This document shows positions 1-5,188 of a DNA stretch of 7,146 bases, one piece after another; the first letter of the stretch is position 1, and each line of letters opens with the position of its first letter. Position numbers and translations under genes: made by a program. Below the pieces are notes generated by a model, which was not told the DNA's origin, searched no databases, and saw only the letters and a program-made list of their open reading frames with translations. Origin of the DNA: JAWLCQ01 sp041687095 (GTDB taxonomy: Bacteria; Planctomycetota; Phycisphaerae; SM23-33); contig JAWLCQ010000220.1 of NCBI GenBank assembly GCA_041687095.1, positions 1 to 7,146 on the forward strand, written 5' to 3'.

Positions 1-6
1 GCATGC

Positions 7-80
7 TGTTTGCGGCTTGGGGGTGTTGAGCCTGCCAGACCGAAGCACCCCCAAGCGGCAAACAACGCCGCTTGAGGGTG
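7..80. repeat. Three-armed inverted repeat with alternative pairing
   Basis: Arm 1 (7-25) and arm 2 (46-64) are complementary over 19 positions with one mismatch at base 14, around a 20-nt loop. A third arm at 67-80 (GCCGCTTGAGGGTG) repeats arm 1 in direct orientation and can instead pair with 46-59, with one mismatch. Arm 2 can therefore join only one of two hairpins at a time. No gene is adjacent, and the window edge cuts off the left context. It could be an interspersed palindromic repeat or the terminator of a gene to the left. Only the pairing is seen directly. Confidence 0.6.
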
Positions 81-111
81 GCACCCCGTGAACGGTTACG
101 GGTTTTCCAAA

Positions 112-152
112 CGGGGACGGGCGCCGCTGCCGTTGTGCGGCGCCCGTCCCCG
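112..152. repeat. Perfect 16-bp inverted repeat (hairpin)
   Basis: Bases 112-127 are exactly complementary to 137-152 around a 9-nt loop (128-136). The stem is almost all G/C and would be very stable. No T-run follows, so it is not a classic intrinsic terminator. It sits in the gene-free stretch before the tRNA, and a role as boundary or interspersed repeat is inference. Confidence 0.6.
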
Positions 153-233
153 GGTTCGCGCCAGGCCCCCCCGAGCCGACCGCCTCCCCCCGCCGAGCCC
201 GTCGGCGGTTGCGAGGCCGGGGTCGCGAGGCTG

Positions 234-263
234 CCTTTTTCGCGGGTCGCTTCGCGGAAAGGG
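234..263 (+). repeat. Small hairpin upstream of the tRNA promoter
   Basis: CCTTTTTCGCG at 234-244 can pair with 253-263 across an 8-nt loop, giving 11 pairs of which two are G-U. It ends three bases before the proposed -35 box of the tRNA gene. It may be chance in GC-rich DNA. No other feature is seen between 153 and 265. Confidence 0.3.
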
Positions 264-265
264 GC

Positions 266-294
266 TTGCAAAACGGGGGGAGGATCGGCAAAAT
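266..294 (+). promoter_or_regulatory. Likely promoter of tRNA-Met
   Basis: TTGCAA at 266-271 and CAAAAT at 289-294 are separated by exactly 17 bases. Each matches four of six positions of the sigma-70 -35 and -10 consensus. Predicted initiation near 301 lies a few bases before the mature tRNA 5' end at 308, a normal arrangement for a tRNA gene. The call rests on spacing and position as well as the boxes. Confidence 0.45.
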
Positions 295-307
295 GGTAGG
301 TCTGCAA

Positions 308-380
308 GGCGGCGTAGCTCAGTTGGCAGAGCAAGGGACTCATAAGCCCTGGGTCACTGGTTCAAGTCCAGTCGCCGCCA
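308..380 (+). tRNA. tRNA-Met (CAT anticodon), elongator type
   Basis: A full cloverleaf is visible: acceptor stem 308-314 with 373-379 (seven perfect pairs), D arm 317-332, anticodon arm 334-350 with CAT at 341-343, T arm 356-372 with loop TTCAAGT, and discriminator A380. The 3' CCA is not encoded, so it must be added by nucleotidyltransferase. G2-C71, C3-G70 and A73 fit what is known of methionyl-tRNA synthetase recognition, and the acceptor stem lacks the initiator-type 1-72 mismatch, so this is an elongator. A CAT anticodon can also mark tRNA-Ile2 (lysidine-modified), which the sequence does not fully exclude. One oddity is that the pair closing the anticodon loop is A338 opposite G346, a mismatch. 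Confidence 0.93.
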
Positions 381-391
381 GTTCGAATCGA

Positions 392-412
392 GGCCCCGCG
401 TTCGGCGGGGCC
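392..412 (+). terminator. GC hairpin after tRNA-Met
   Basis: GGCCCCGC at 392-399 pairs perfectly with 405-412 across a 5-nt loop (GTTCG), 12 bases after the tRNA. No T-run follows directly. The nearest one (440-444) is about 27 bases on and touches the next promoter. It probably helps end or process the tRNA transcript, but the terminator call is tentative. Confidence 0.45.
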
Positions 413-446
413 GTGCGGGAAAGGGGGCGGGCCGGTCGGTTTTTGC

Positions 447-475
447 TTGACCCGTATTCCCGTGGCGGCTATAGG
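447..475 (+). promoter_or_regulatory. Near-consensus sigma-70 promoter for the small membrane protein
   Basis: TTGACC (447-452) and TATAGG (470-475) are separated by exactly 17 bases. They match five and four of six consensus positions, giving the best promoter in the window. Initiation is expected near 482, leaving a leader of about 44 nt before the start codon at 526. The position between the tRNA hairpin and a well-placed Shine-Dalgarno indicates that the short gene has its own transcript. Confidence 0.6.
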
Positions 476-525
476 GTTCACTGCCCGACAGATATGTGTC
501 GATGTATTAACAAGGAGAACCTGTG

Positions 526-654
526 ATGACGAATTCGCTCACGCTTCTTGGGGCCATTGGTGAGTACCTCAACCTGTGGATCCAGCTTCCCCTGCTGCTC
601 ATCCTGATCGCCATCATCGTCTTCTGGGTGATGTACCGGCGCAAGAACATGTAG
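526..654 (+). CDS. Small single-pass membrane protein (42 aa), unknown function
   Basis: This short reading frame encodes 42 residues. AAGGAGA at 512-518 stands seven bases before ATG 526, an excellent Shine-Dalgarno, and a near-consensus promoter lies upstream at 447-475. An in-frame GTG at 523 directly precedes the ATG but is too close to the Shine-Dalgarno. The N-terminal 14 residues are mildly polar. Residues about 15-36 form one strongly hydrophobic segment (core LPLLLILIAIIVFWV), followed by YRRKNM. The positive C-terminus predicts an N-out, C-in topology. No family is recognised. The 42-residue length, promoter, Shine-Dalgarno and clean membrane segment together argue that it is translated. 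It could be a regulator or accessory of a larger membrane complex, or a toxin-like peptide, and the sequence does not choose between these. A strong hairpin follows the stop, so it looks monocistronic. Confidence 0.7.
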   Translation: MTNSLTLLGAIGEYLNLWIQLPLLLILIAIIVFWVMYRRKNM

Positions 655-664
655 TTCGCACCCT

Positions 665-709
665 TCGCACGGGCCCGCGCGTGCCCTTCGGACGTGCGGG
701 CCCGTGCGA
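665..709 (+). terminator. Strong hairpin after the small membrane protein gene
   Basis: Bases 665-678 and 696-709 are perfectly complementary over 14 positions. The stem extends inward by four more pairs (679-682 with 692-695, the first a G-U) around a 9-nt loop. It begins 11 bases after the stop codon. There is no T-run after it, so it may be a Rho-independent-like stop, an mRNA 3' stabiliser, or a barrier before the ArsR-type gene. Confidence 0.5.
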
Positions 710-845
710 CAGGGGGCTCTTCGTACCGCAGGATTCTCCGCCTGGATGGGTGATCGGCCGGACGGAGTCAAGTATATAGATGGATCGGTCCCCAACCGCA
801 GGCCAGGCCGCGACCAGTGTCGGCCCGCCCCGTCGAGGAGGAGAT

Positions 846-1184
846 ATGGCCCGACAGGATACCAGCGTACCCGCCATGGCGCAGATGTTCCGCATCCTCA
901 GCGACGAGACGCGCCTCCGCGTCCTCATGACGCTCCAGGAGCACGGGGAGCTGAACGTCAGCGAACTGTGCAAACGCCTCCAGGTCCCCCAGCCCACCGT
1001 CTCCCACCACCTGGGCATCCTCCGCATGGGCGAACTGGTCGTCAACCGCCGCAACGGCAAAGAGATCTTCTACTCCCTCAACGACCTCAAGGACCACAAG
1101 TACGCCCGTGCCGTGAAGTCCTTCGTCAAGCCCGGCCGGGCCATCCAGTTCGGGACCGTCATGCTGGGCATGAGCGAGGGGTAG
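846..1184 (+). CDS. ArsR/SmtB-type winged-helix transcriptional regulator (112 aa)
   Basis: This is a small DNA-binding repressor of the ArsR/SmtB class, usual length about 100-120 residues. An N-terminal helix with AQMFRILSDETRLRVLMTL (residues 12-30) is the family signature. It is followed by SELCKRLQVPQPTVSHHLG with the recognition helix at about 49-60, and a wing at about 64-77 (VVNRRNGKEIFYSL). Family members bind operators as dimers and release them on sensing metal, redox or other cues. The metal-binding CxC of classical ArsR is absent: the only cysteine is C42 in ELCKRL, so the signal is unknown. ATG 846 is chosen because GAGGAGGAGA at 835-844 is a strong Shine-Dalgarno; an in-frame ATG at 780 lacks one. 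TATATA at 773-778 may be a -10 box but has no convincing -35. No regulated gene lies beside it in the same direction; it converges on gyrB. Confidence 0.88.
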   Translation: MARQDTSVPAMAQMFRILSDETRLRVLMTLQEHGELNVSELCKRLQVPQPTVSHHLGILRMGELVVNRRNGKEIFYSLNDLKDHKYARAVKSFVKPGRAIQFGTVMLGMSEG

Positions 1185-1194
1185 AGGGAATTTG

Positions 1195-1448
1195 GGATTG
1201 CGGATTGCGGATTTCGGATTTGGCTGACGCCCCCTTCAAAGTCCCTCCGCGAATGCACCGCACATCCCCGCAGAATCCCGCGGTACTGCAACGGACGCCA
1301 ACTGGCAAGCCCCTGTGGAGTCGATCGCGAGACTCCACAGGGGCTTGCCAGTTGGCGTCCTCTGATAGAAAGGGCGCTCGCAACTCGATGGGGACCCGGA
1401 AGGCGGCGTCAGCCAAATCCGAAATCCGCAATCCGAAATCCGCAATCC
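1195..1448. repeat. Nested palindromic element with heptamer arms between convergent genes
   Basis: The outer arms 1195-1231 and 1405-1441 are complementary at 36 of 37 positions (mismatch G1200/A1436). Both arms are made of heptamers: GGATTGC, GGATTGC, GGATTTC, GGATTTG on the left, and CAAATCC, GAAATCC, GCAATCC, GAAATCC, GCAATCC on the right, which has one extra unit. Both end in a shared GGCTGACGCC or its complement. A second, perfect palindrome lies inside (1293-1360). The element fills nearly the whole gap between the arsR-type stop (1184) and the gyrB stop (1458). A MITE-like insertion or a bidirectional terminator are the main readings. No target-site duplication is evident. Confidence 0.75.
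1293..1360. repeat. Perfect 30-bp palindrome with 8-nt loop
   Basis: Bases 1293-1322 are exactly complementary to 1331-1360 around GATCGCGA (1323-1330). It lies within the heptamer-armed element, but its symmetry centre is about 8 bp off that of the outer arms. A 30-bp perfect stem is far beyond chance and would form a very stable hairpin on either transcript, suiting termination of both convergent genes. No T-run follows on either strand. Confidence 0.75.
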
Positions 1449-1457
1449 CCGAAGGGG
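1447..1457 (-). terminator. Short hairpin abutting the gyrB stop
   Basis: Read on the minus strand, CCCC-TTC-GGGG starts on the base after the gyrB TGA. It is too short to be a strong terminator alone, but it merges directly into the 1195-1448 palindrome, which could supply the main stop signal. Function is inferred from position. Confidence 0.35.
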
Positions 1458-3959
1458 TCACACGTCGAGGTTCTTGACCTCCAGGGCGTGCTCCTCGATG
1501 AAGGCGCGGCGCATCTCGACGTTGTCGCCCATGAGGAGGGTGAACATCCGCTCGGCCTCCTCGGCCTCGTCGGCGCGGACGCGGAGGAGGATGCGGCGTT
1601 CGGGGTCCATGGTGGTTTCCCAGAGCTGGTCGGCGTTCATCTCGCCCAGGCCCTTGAACCGCTTGATCTCGATCCCGCGCGACCCGATCTTCCGCACCCC
1701 GGGGGCGATGTCCGCGATGTTGTCGACCTCCAGGGGCTCGTCCTCGTTGATGAGGACGTACTTGGAGGGGGCCTGCTCGCCGGTGACGGACTCCTCGCGG
1801 ACGAGGAAGTAGTCCTCGGTGCTGAGCCCGAGCTTGCGGATCTTGGCGAACAGCCGCTCGATGTCCTTGACCTCGTGGAGTTCCGCCCGCTTCTGGAGGC
1901 GGTGGGCGCTCCCGTTGCCGGCGGCCTTGGGCGCGCCCTCCTCATCCAGCTCCGCCTCCCCGGTGAACTCGGTGATGCGGGCCTCATAGTCCTCCACGCC
2001 GTGGCAGTAGAGGTTGTGCCCGTCGACGAGGATCCAGTGCGTGGGCAGCCGCCCCTCCTCGTTCCGCCGGGCCATGAGTTCCTCGAAGTTCAACCCGCGG
2101 CGCTCGACGATGCGGACCTTCTCGTTGAGCTGCTGGAGGATGTCGACGAGTTCCTCGAGCTTGGCGCCCTTGAACTCCAGAACCGCCGCCGGCGCCCCCT
2201 CCCCGCTCCCCCCGCGGACCTGCAGGACCGTCCCGTCCAGCCCGAGCTTGGTGAGCGACTGGCGCATGGCGCCTTCGTCCAGGACGTACTCCTTGTGCTT
2301 CCGCCGCGTGACGAGGTACAGCGGGGGCTGGGCGATGAAGATCCGCCCCGCCCCGATGAGGGGCTTCATGTGGCGGAAGAAGAACGTCAGCAGCAGCGTG
2401 CGGATGTGCGACCCGTCGACGTCGGCGTCGGTCATGATGATGACCTTGCCGTAGCGGAGCTTCTCGAGGTTGAAGTCGTCGTCCCCGATCCCGCAGCCCA
2501 GGGCGGAGATGATCGTCTGGATCTCCTCGTAGTTGAGGATCCGGTCCAGGCGGGCCTTCTCGACGTTGAGGATCTTCCCGCGGAGGGGGAGGATGGCCTG
2601 GGTGGCGGAGTTGCGGCCCTGCTTGGCGGGCCCCCCGGCCGAGTCGCCCTCGACGAGGAACAGCTCGGTGGAGTGCACGTCCTTGGAGCGGCAGTCGGCG
2701 AGCTTGCCCGGGAGCGACCCGCTGGACAGGGCGCCCTTGCGGCGGGTGAGGTCGCGGGCCTTGCGGGCCGCCTCGCGGGCCTGCATGGCCTGCAGGCCCT
2801 TCTGGGTGATCCGCTTGGCGTCGGCGGGGTGCTCCTCCAGCCACGCCGCCAACTGCTCGTTCACCGCCTGCGTCACAAAGCTCTCGACCTCGCTGTTGCC
2901 CAGCTTGGTCTTGGTCTGGCCCTCGAACTGCGGCTCGGGGACCTTGACGGAGATGACGGCCGTCAGGCCCTCCCGCAGGTCGTCCCCGCTGGGGGCGTTC
3001 GAGCCGTTCTTCAGGATGTTGGCGTTGCGGGCGTAGGCGTTGAGCGTGCGGGTGAGGGCGCTGCGGAACCCCGACAGGTGCGTCCCGCCCTCGACGGTGT
3101 TGATGTTGTTGGCGAAGGTGAAGACGGTCTCGTTGTACCCGTCGTTGTACTGCAGGACGATGTCCACGACGAGCTTGCTCTCGGGGTCTTCCTTCGAGAT
3201 CGGGATGGGCCGGCAGAACGTGGTCTTGCCCTCGTTGATGTGCTCCACGAAGGCGATGAGGCCCTTCTTGTACTGGAAGGTCTCCTCGCGGTCGTTCCGC
3301 TCATCCTTGAAGTGGATGCACACGCCCTCGTTCAGGTAGGCCAGCTCGCGGAGGCGCTGCACCAGGACCTCGCACCGGAAGCCCGTGTCGGGGAAGATCT
3401 CCGGGTCGGGGCGGAAGGCGACCTTCGTCCCGGTCCGCTTGCGCTGCCCGATGATCTTGGGCTCGCCCTTCTTCTTGCCCCGCTCGAACTCCATGAAGTA
3501 GACGTTCCCGTCGCGGCAGACCTCGACCTCCAGCCACTCGCTCAGGGCGTTGACGACCGACGCGCCCACCCCGTGCAGACCCCCGGACACCTTGTACGTG
3601 TCGTGGTCGAACTTCCCGCCCGCGTGCAGGTGGCAGAACACCACCTCCAGCGTCGAGACGTTCTCCGTGGGGTGCAGGCCCACCGGGATGCCCACCCCGT
3701 CGTCGGTGATGCTCACCGAATCGTCCGGGTGCACCGTGACGGAGATGTTGCTGCACCGCCCGGCCATGGCCTCGTCGATGGCGTTGTCCACGATCTCCCA
3801 CACCAGGTGGTGCAGGCCGCGCTGCGTCGTGTCCCCGATGTACATGCCCGGGCGCTTCCGCACCGCCTCCAGGCCGCGCAGCACGCGGATCTTGCTCTCG
3901 TCGTACACCGATGCGCCCGTAGGCTTCTGCATATCCATCTCGGCCGTTTCCTTGGCCAT
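1458..3959 (-). CDS. gyrB: DNA gyrase subunit B (833 aa)
   Basis: ATPase subunit of the type IIA topoisomerase that introduces negative supercoils, acting as A2B2 with GyrA, which is not in the window. Domain order is complete. The GHKL ATPase comes first (EIVDNAIDEA with general base E55 and Mg-binding N59; ITDDGVGIP with D86; GGLHGVGASVVNALS at 127-140). The transducer follows, with its QTK loop at 348-350. The TOPRIM domain has VEGDSAGG with E437, and DADVD with D511/D513/D515. The tail has RFKGLGEMN at 767-775 and ends EVKNLDV. At 833 residues it has the long insert after TOPRIM (about 550-745) seen in 804-residue E. coli GyrB and absent from roughly 640-residue forms. E. coli SAKQG reads PAKQG here (P444). 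ATG 3959 is chosen because GGAG lies seven bases upstream; GTG 3983 lacks a Shine-Dalgarno. ParE is the alternative, but the full set of motifs favours GyrB. It stands apart from dnaA, recF and gyrA. Confidence 0.96.
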   Translation of the reverse strand: MAKETAEMDMQKPTGASVYDESKIRVLRGLEAVRKRPGMYIGDTTQRGLHHLVWEIVDNAIDEAMAGRCSNISVTVHPDDSVSITDDGVGIPVGLHPTENVSTLEVVFCHLHAGGKFDHDTYKVSGGLHGVGASVVNALSEWLEVEVCRDGNVYFMEFERGKKKGEPKIIGQRKRTGTKVAFRPDPEIFPDTGFRCEVLVQRLRELAYLNEGVCIHFKDERNDREETFQYKKGLIAFVEHINEGKTTFCRPIPISKEDPESKLVVDIVLQYNDGYNETVFTFANNINTVEGGTHLSGFRSALTRTLNAYARNANILKNGSNAPSGDDLREGLTAVISVKVPEPQFEGQTKTKLGNSEVESFVTQAVNEQLAAWLEEHPADAKRITQKGLQAMQAREAARKARDLTRRKGALSSGSLPGKLADCRSKDVHSTELFLVEGDSAGGPAKQGRNSATQAILPLRGKILNVEKARLDRILNYEEIQTIISALGCGIGDDDFNLEKLRYGKVIIMTDADVDGSHIRTLLLTFFFRHMKPLIGAGRIFIAQPPLYLVTRRKHKEYVLDEGAMRQSLTKLGLDGTVLQVRGGSGEGAPAAVLEFKGAKLEELVDILQQLNEKVRIVERRGLNFEELMARRNEEGRLPTHWILVDGHNLYCHGVEDYEARITEFTGEAELDEEGAPKAAGNGSAHRLQKRAELHEVKDIERLFAKIRKLGLSTEDYFLVREESVTGEQAPSKYVLINEDEPLEVDNIADIAPGVRKIGSRGIEIKRFKGLGEMNADQLWETTMDPERRILLRVRADEAEEAERMFTLLMGDNVEMRRAFIEEHALEVKNLDV

Positions 3960-4041
3960 GTCGTCACTCCAGTTCGCCCCCACGGGTCACACTCGATTCG
4001 GGAAATCCACCGCACAGAACCCCCAACGGGCGGCAGGACGC

Positions 4042-4071
4042 ATTATCCCAGATTCCCAGGGCAAATGCCAG
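4042..4071 (-). promoter_or_regulatory. Likely gyrB promoter with extended -10
   Basis: On the minus strand, GATAAT (4047-4042) matches five of six -10 positions and is preceded by TGG, giving the TGn extended -10 motif. CTGGCA (4071-4066) lies 18 bases upstream as a four-of-six -35. Transcription would start near 4035, leaving a leader of about 75 nt before ATG 3959. Just upstream, ACACGGGGA occurs twice ten bases apart (4077-4085 and 4087-4095), one helical turn, which could be an operator; that is speculative. Confidence 0.5.
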
Positions 4072-4095
4072 CGAAAACACGGGGACACACGGGGA

Positions 4096-4256
4096 AATGT
4101 GCCAGCGCAACCCCTTGAACCGCCATGGGTAACGGCCACTCCGCCCCCGGCGTCTGCCCCGACTCAAACGCTCGGCCGCCTCTAGACGCCCGCCCCGCCC
4201 CACGCGTCTGCGCCGCCTCACCTCCCGCCCCGCGGGCCGCCCGCCCCCCCGCCTCC
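4096..4256. other. Gene-free C-rich spacer
   Basis: This stretch lies between the gyrB promoter and the large palindrome. It is very C-rich on the plus strand from about 4140 and has stop codons or implausible composition in all frames. GCCACT at 4135-4140 recalls part of a B12 box, but no other cobalamin-riboswitch element was found and the next gene is almost 500 bp away. I see nothing functional here. Confidence 0.5.
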
Positions 4257-4259
4257 TGC

Positions 4260-4283
4260 GCCGGGGGTCTCCTGACCCCCGGC
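4260..4283. repeat. Tip hairpin, left copy
   Basis: Ten perfect pairs (4260-4269 with 4274-4283) enclose a TCCT loop. It shares its 18-base core with the right copy at 4407-4432, in inverted orientation. Confidence 0.65.
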
Positions 4284-4406
4284 GTCCGGGAGGGGTGAGG
4301 GGCGCCTCCGCGGCAGCGTGGTTGGAGCGCCCCCATCGCGGCGGCGGCCGCCGCGACCGAAGCGCCGCCATTACGCTGTCGCGGAACCATTCCGCTCGTT
4401 CCGGGA

Positions 4407-4432
4407 CGTTGGGGGTCAGGAGACCCCCAACG
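4407..4432. repeat. Tip hairpin, right copy
   Basis: Eleven perfect pairs (4407-4417 with 4422-4432) enclose an AGGA loop, the complement of the left copy's TCCT. The two base pairs next to the G-run are T-A and T-A here but C-G and C-G in the left copy, so each copy keeps its own local pairing. Confidence 0.65.
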
Positions 4433-4434
4433 CA

Positions 4435-4519
4435 CGCGCTCAGGCCGTCGCACGCGCGCCACCTCCCGCGCTTGGGCGTCGCACGCGCTTGAGGCGTCCC
4501 ACGCGCTTGGGGCGTCGCA
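4435..4519 (+). repeat. 18-bp tandem repeat, about three to four copies
   Basis: Units begin CGCGCTTG and end GTCGCA or GTCCCA, at 4467-4483 (17 bp), 4484-4501 and 4502-4519. A degenerate earlier copy lies at 4435-4452, separated by 14 bp. The array lies directly right of the palindrome and about 100 bp before pduO. Eighteen bases is a multiple of three, but no start or Shine-Dalgarno supports coding. Repeated binding sites or slippage-derived DNA are both possible. Confidence 0.55.
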
Positions 4520-4621
4520 CGGCTGGATATGGGACGGTCGCCGGTGCGCGTCCCGCCCTACCTGCCAACGGCGCCTCTCCGCACCGCGTACTTCCCTTGG
4601 GCCTTCCGAGGCTCTATGCTT

Positions 4622-5188
4622 ATGGACATGCCAATCTACACCCGACAGGGCGACGGGGGCTTCACCAGCGGCGCCGACGGTACGCCCCGGCGGAAGGACG
4701 ACCCCGTCTGCGAGGCCCTCGGGGCCGTCGATGAACTCAACGCCCACATCGGCCTCTGCGCCCAACGCGCCCGCACCGACGGCGCCGACGCGCTGGGCGA
4801 GGTCCTCCAGACCGTCCAGAACGACCTGTTCGCCGTCGGAGCCGTCCTCGCCGACCCCGACCACGCCGACCAGCGCGCCGCCCTCCTCCGCCCCTCCGCC
4901 GTCACCGACCTCGAACACCGCATCGACGAACTCTGGAACGCCCTGCCCCCCCTCACCGCCTTCATCCTGCCCGGGGGCTGCGAACTCGCCTGCCGCCTGC
5001 ACGTCGCCCGCACCGTCTCCCGCCGCGCCGAACGCCGCATCGTCGCCCTCGCCGACGTGCAGCCCCGCGTGTGCCCCACCGTCGTGCAGTACGTCAACCG
5101 CCTGAGCGACCTGCTCTTCGCGGCCGCCCGCTCGGCCAATGCCCACGCGAAGCGCCAAGACACCCCCTGGAGCCACCCCCGCCCATGA
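4622..5188 (+). CDS. pduO: PduO-type ATP:cob(I)alamin adenosyltransferase (188 aa)
   Basis: This enzyme transfers the adenosyl group of ATP to cob(I)alamin, making adenosylcobalamin for enzymes such as methylmalonyl-CoA mutase or diol dehydratase. It belongs to the PduO/MMAB family of trimeric cytosolic proteins. The N-terminal ATP-binding signature YTRQGDGGFTSG is at 6-17, followed by KDDPVCEALGAVDELNAHIG (25-44). FILPGG (114-119) and LHVARTVSRRAER (126-138) are conserved core helices, and YVNRLSDLLFAAAR (157-170) is the C-terminal signature. Length is typical. Three in-frame ATGs occur at 4616, 4622 and 4628. GAGG at 4608-4611 fits 4622 best, while family alignment would also allow 4628. 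Its stop overlaps the truD start (ATGA). No cobalamin riboswitch or clear promoter was found upstream, and no B12-dependent enzyme is in view. Confidence 0.92.
   Translation: MDMPIYTRQGDGGFTSGADGTPRRKDDPVCEALGAVDELNAHIGLCAQRARTDGADALGEVLQTVQNDLFAVGAVLADPDHADQRAALLRPSAVTDLEHRIDELWNALPPLTAFILPGGCELACRLHVARTVSRRAERRIVALADVQPRVCPTVVQYVNRLSDLLFAAARSANAHAKRQDTPWSHPRP

Larger units (their letters stand above)
4257..4434. repeat. 178-bp imperfect palindrome with tip hairpins
   Basis: The region folds around base 4346. Outer arms 4257-4292 and 4399-4434 pair at most positions, with an uninterrupted stretch of Watson-Crick pairs between 4263-4280 and 4411-4428. Inner arms 4308-4330 and 4362-4384 pair at 20 of 23 positions counting three G-U. 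A perfect 9-bp hairpin sits at the centre (4336-4344 with 4348-4356). Each outer arm also contains its own hairpin. It lies in the divergent gap between gyrB and pduO. It may be a MITE-like element or a cruciform-forming site. No transposase is present. Confidence 0.65.

Noticed and set aside
381..390. GTTCGAATC after the tRNA resembling a second T-loop
   Set aside because: The flanking bases do not form a T stem, and no other tRNA parts are present, so it is not a tRNA fragment or a proven attachment site.
72..526. Overlapping short frames across the tRNA region
   Set aside because: They cross the tRNA and GC hairpins, lack Shine-Dalgarno sites and have low-complexity P/R/A composition.
704..1477. 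257-codon plus-strand frame overlapping the ArsR-type gene
   Set aside because: It runs out of frame with a strongly supported gene and through a palindrome; its composition (P, R, Q) is typical of shadow frames.
3960..3983. Upstream GTG start for gyrB at 3983
   Set aside because: It has no Shine-Dalgarno, while ATG 3959 has GGAG at a seven-base spacing and begins a typical N-terminus.
1488..4118. 876-codon open frame antisense to gyrB
   Set aside because: It is a mirror of the GC-rich gyrB codons, rich in L, V, D and G with no domain, and gyrB on the other strand has every expected motif.
4135..4140. GCCACT as part of a B12 box (cobalamin riboswitch)
   Set aside because: Only a six-base match exists, almost 500 bp before pduO, and no other conserved riboswitch element was found.
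4529..4621. Upstream start for pduO at 4529
   Set aside because: The added residues are not part of the family and no Shine-Dalgarno precedes this ATG.
5071..5184. Upstream start for truD at 5071
   Set aside because: It would lie deep within pduO and add a basic, proline-rich leader not seen in the family; ATG 5185 overlaps the pduO stop.
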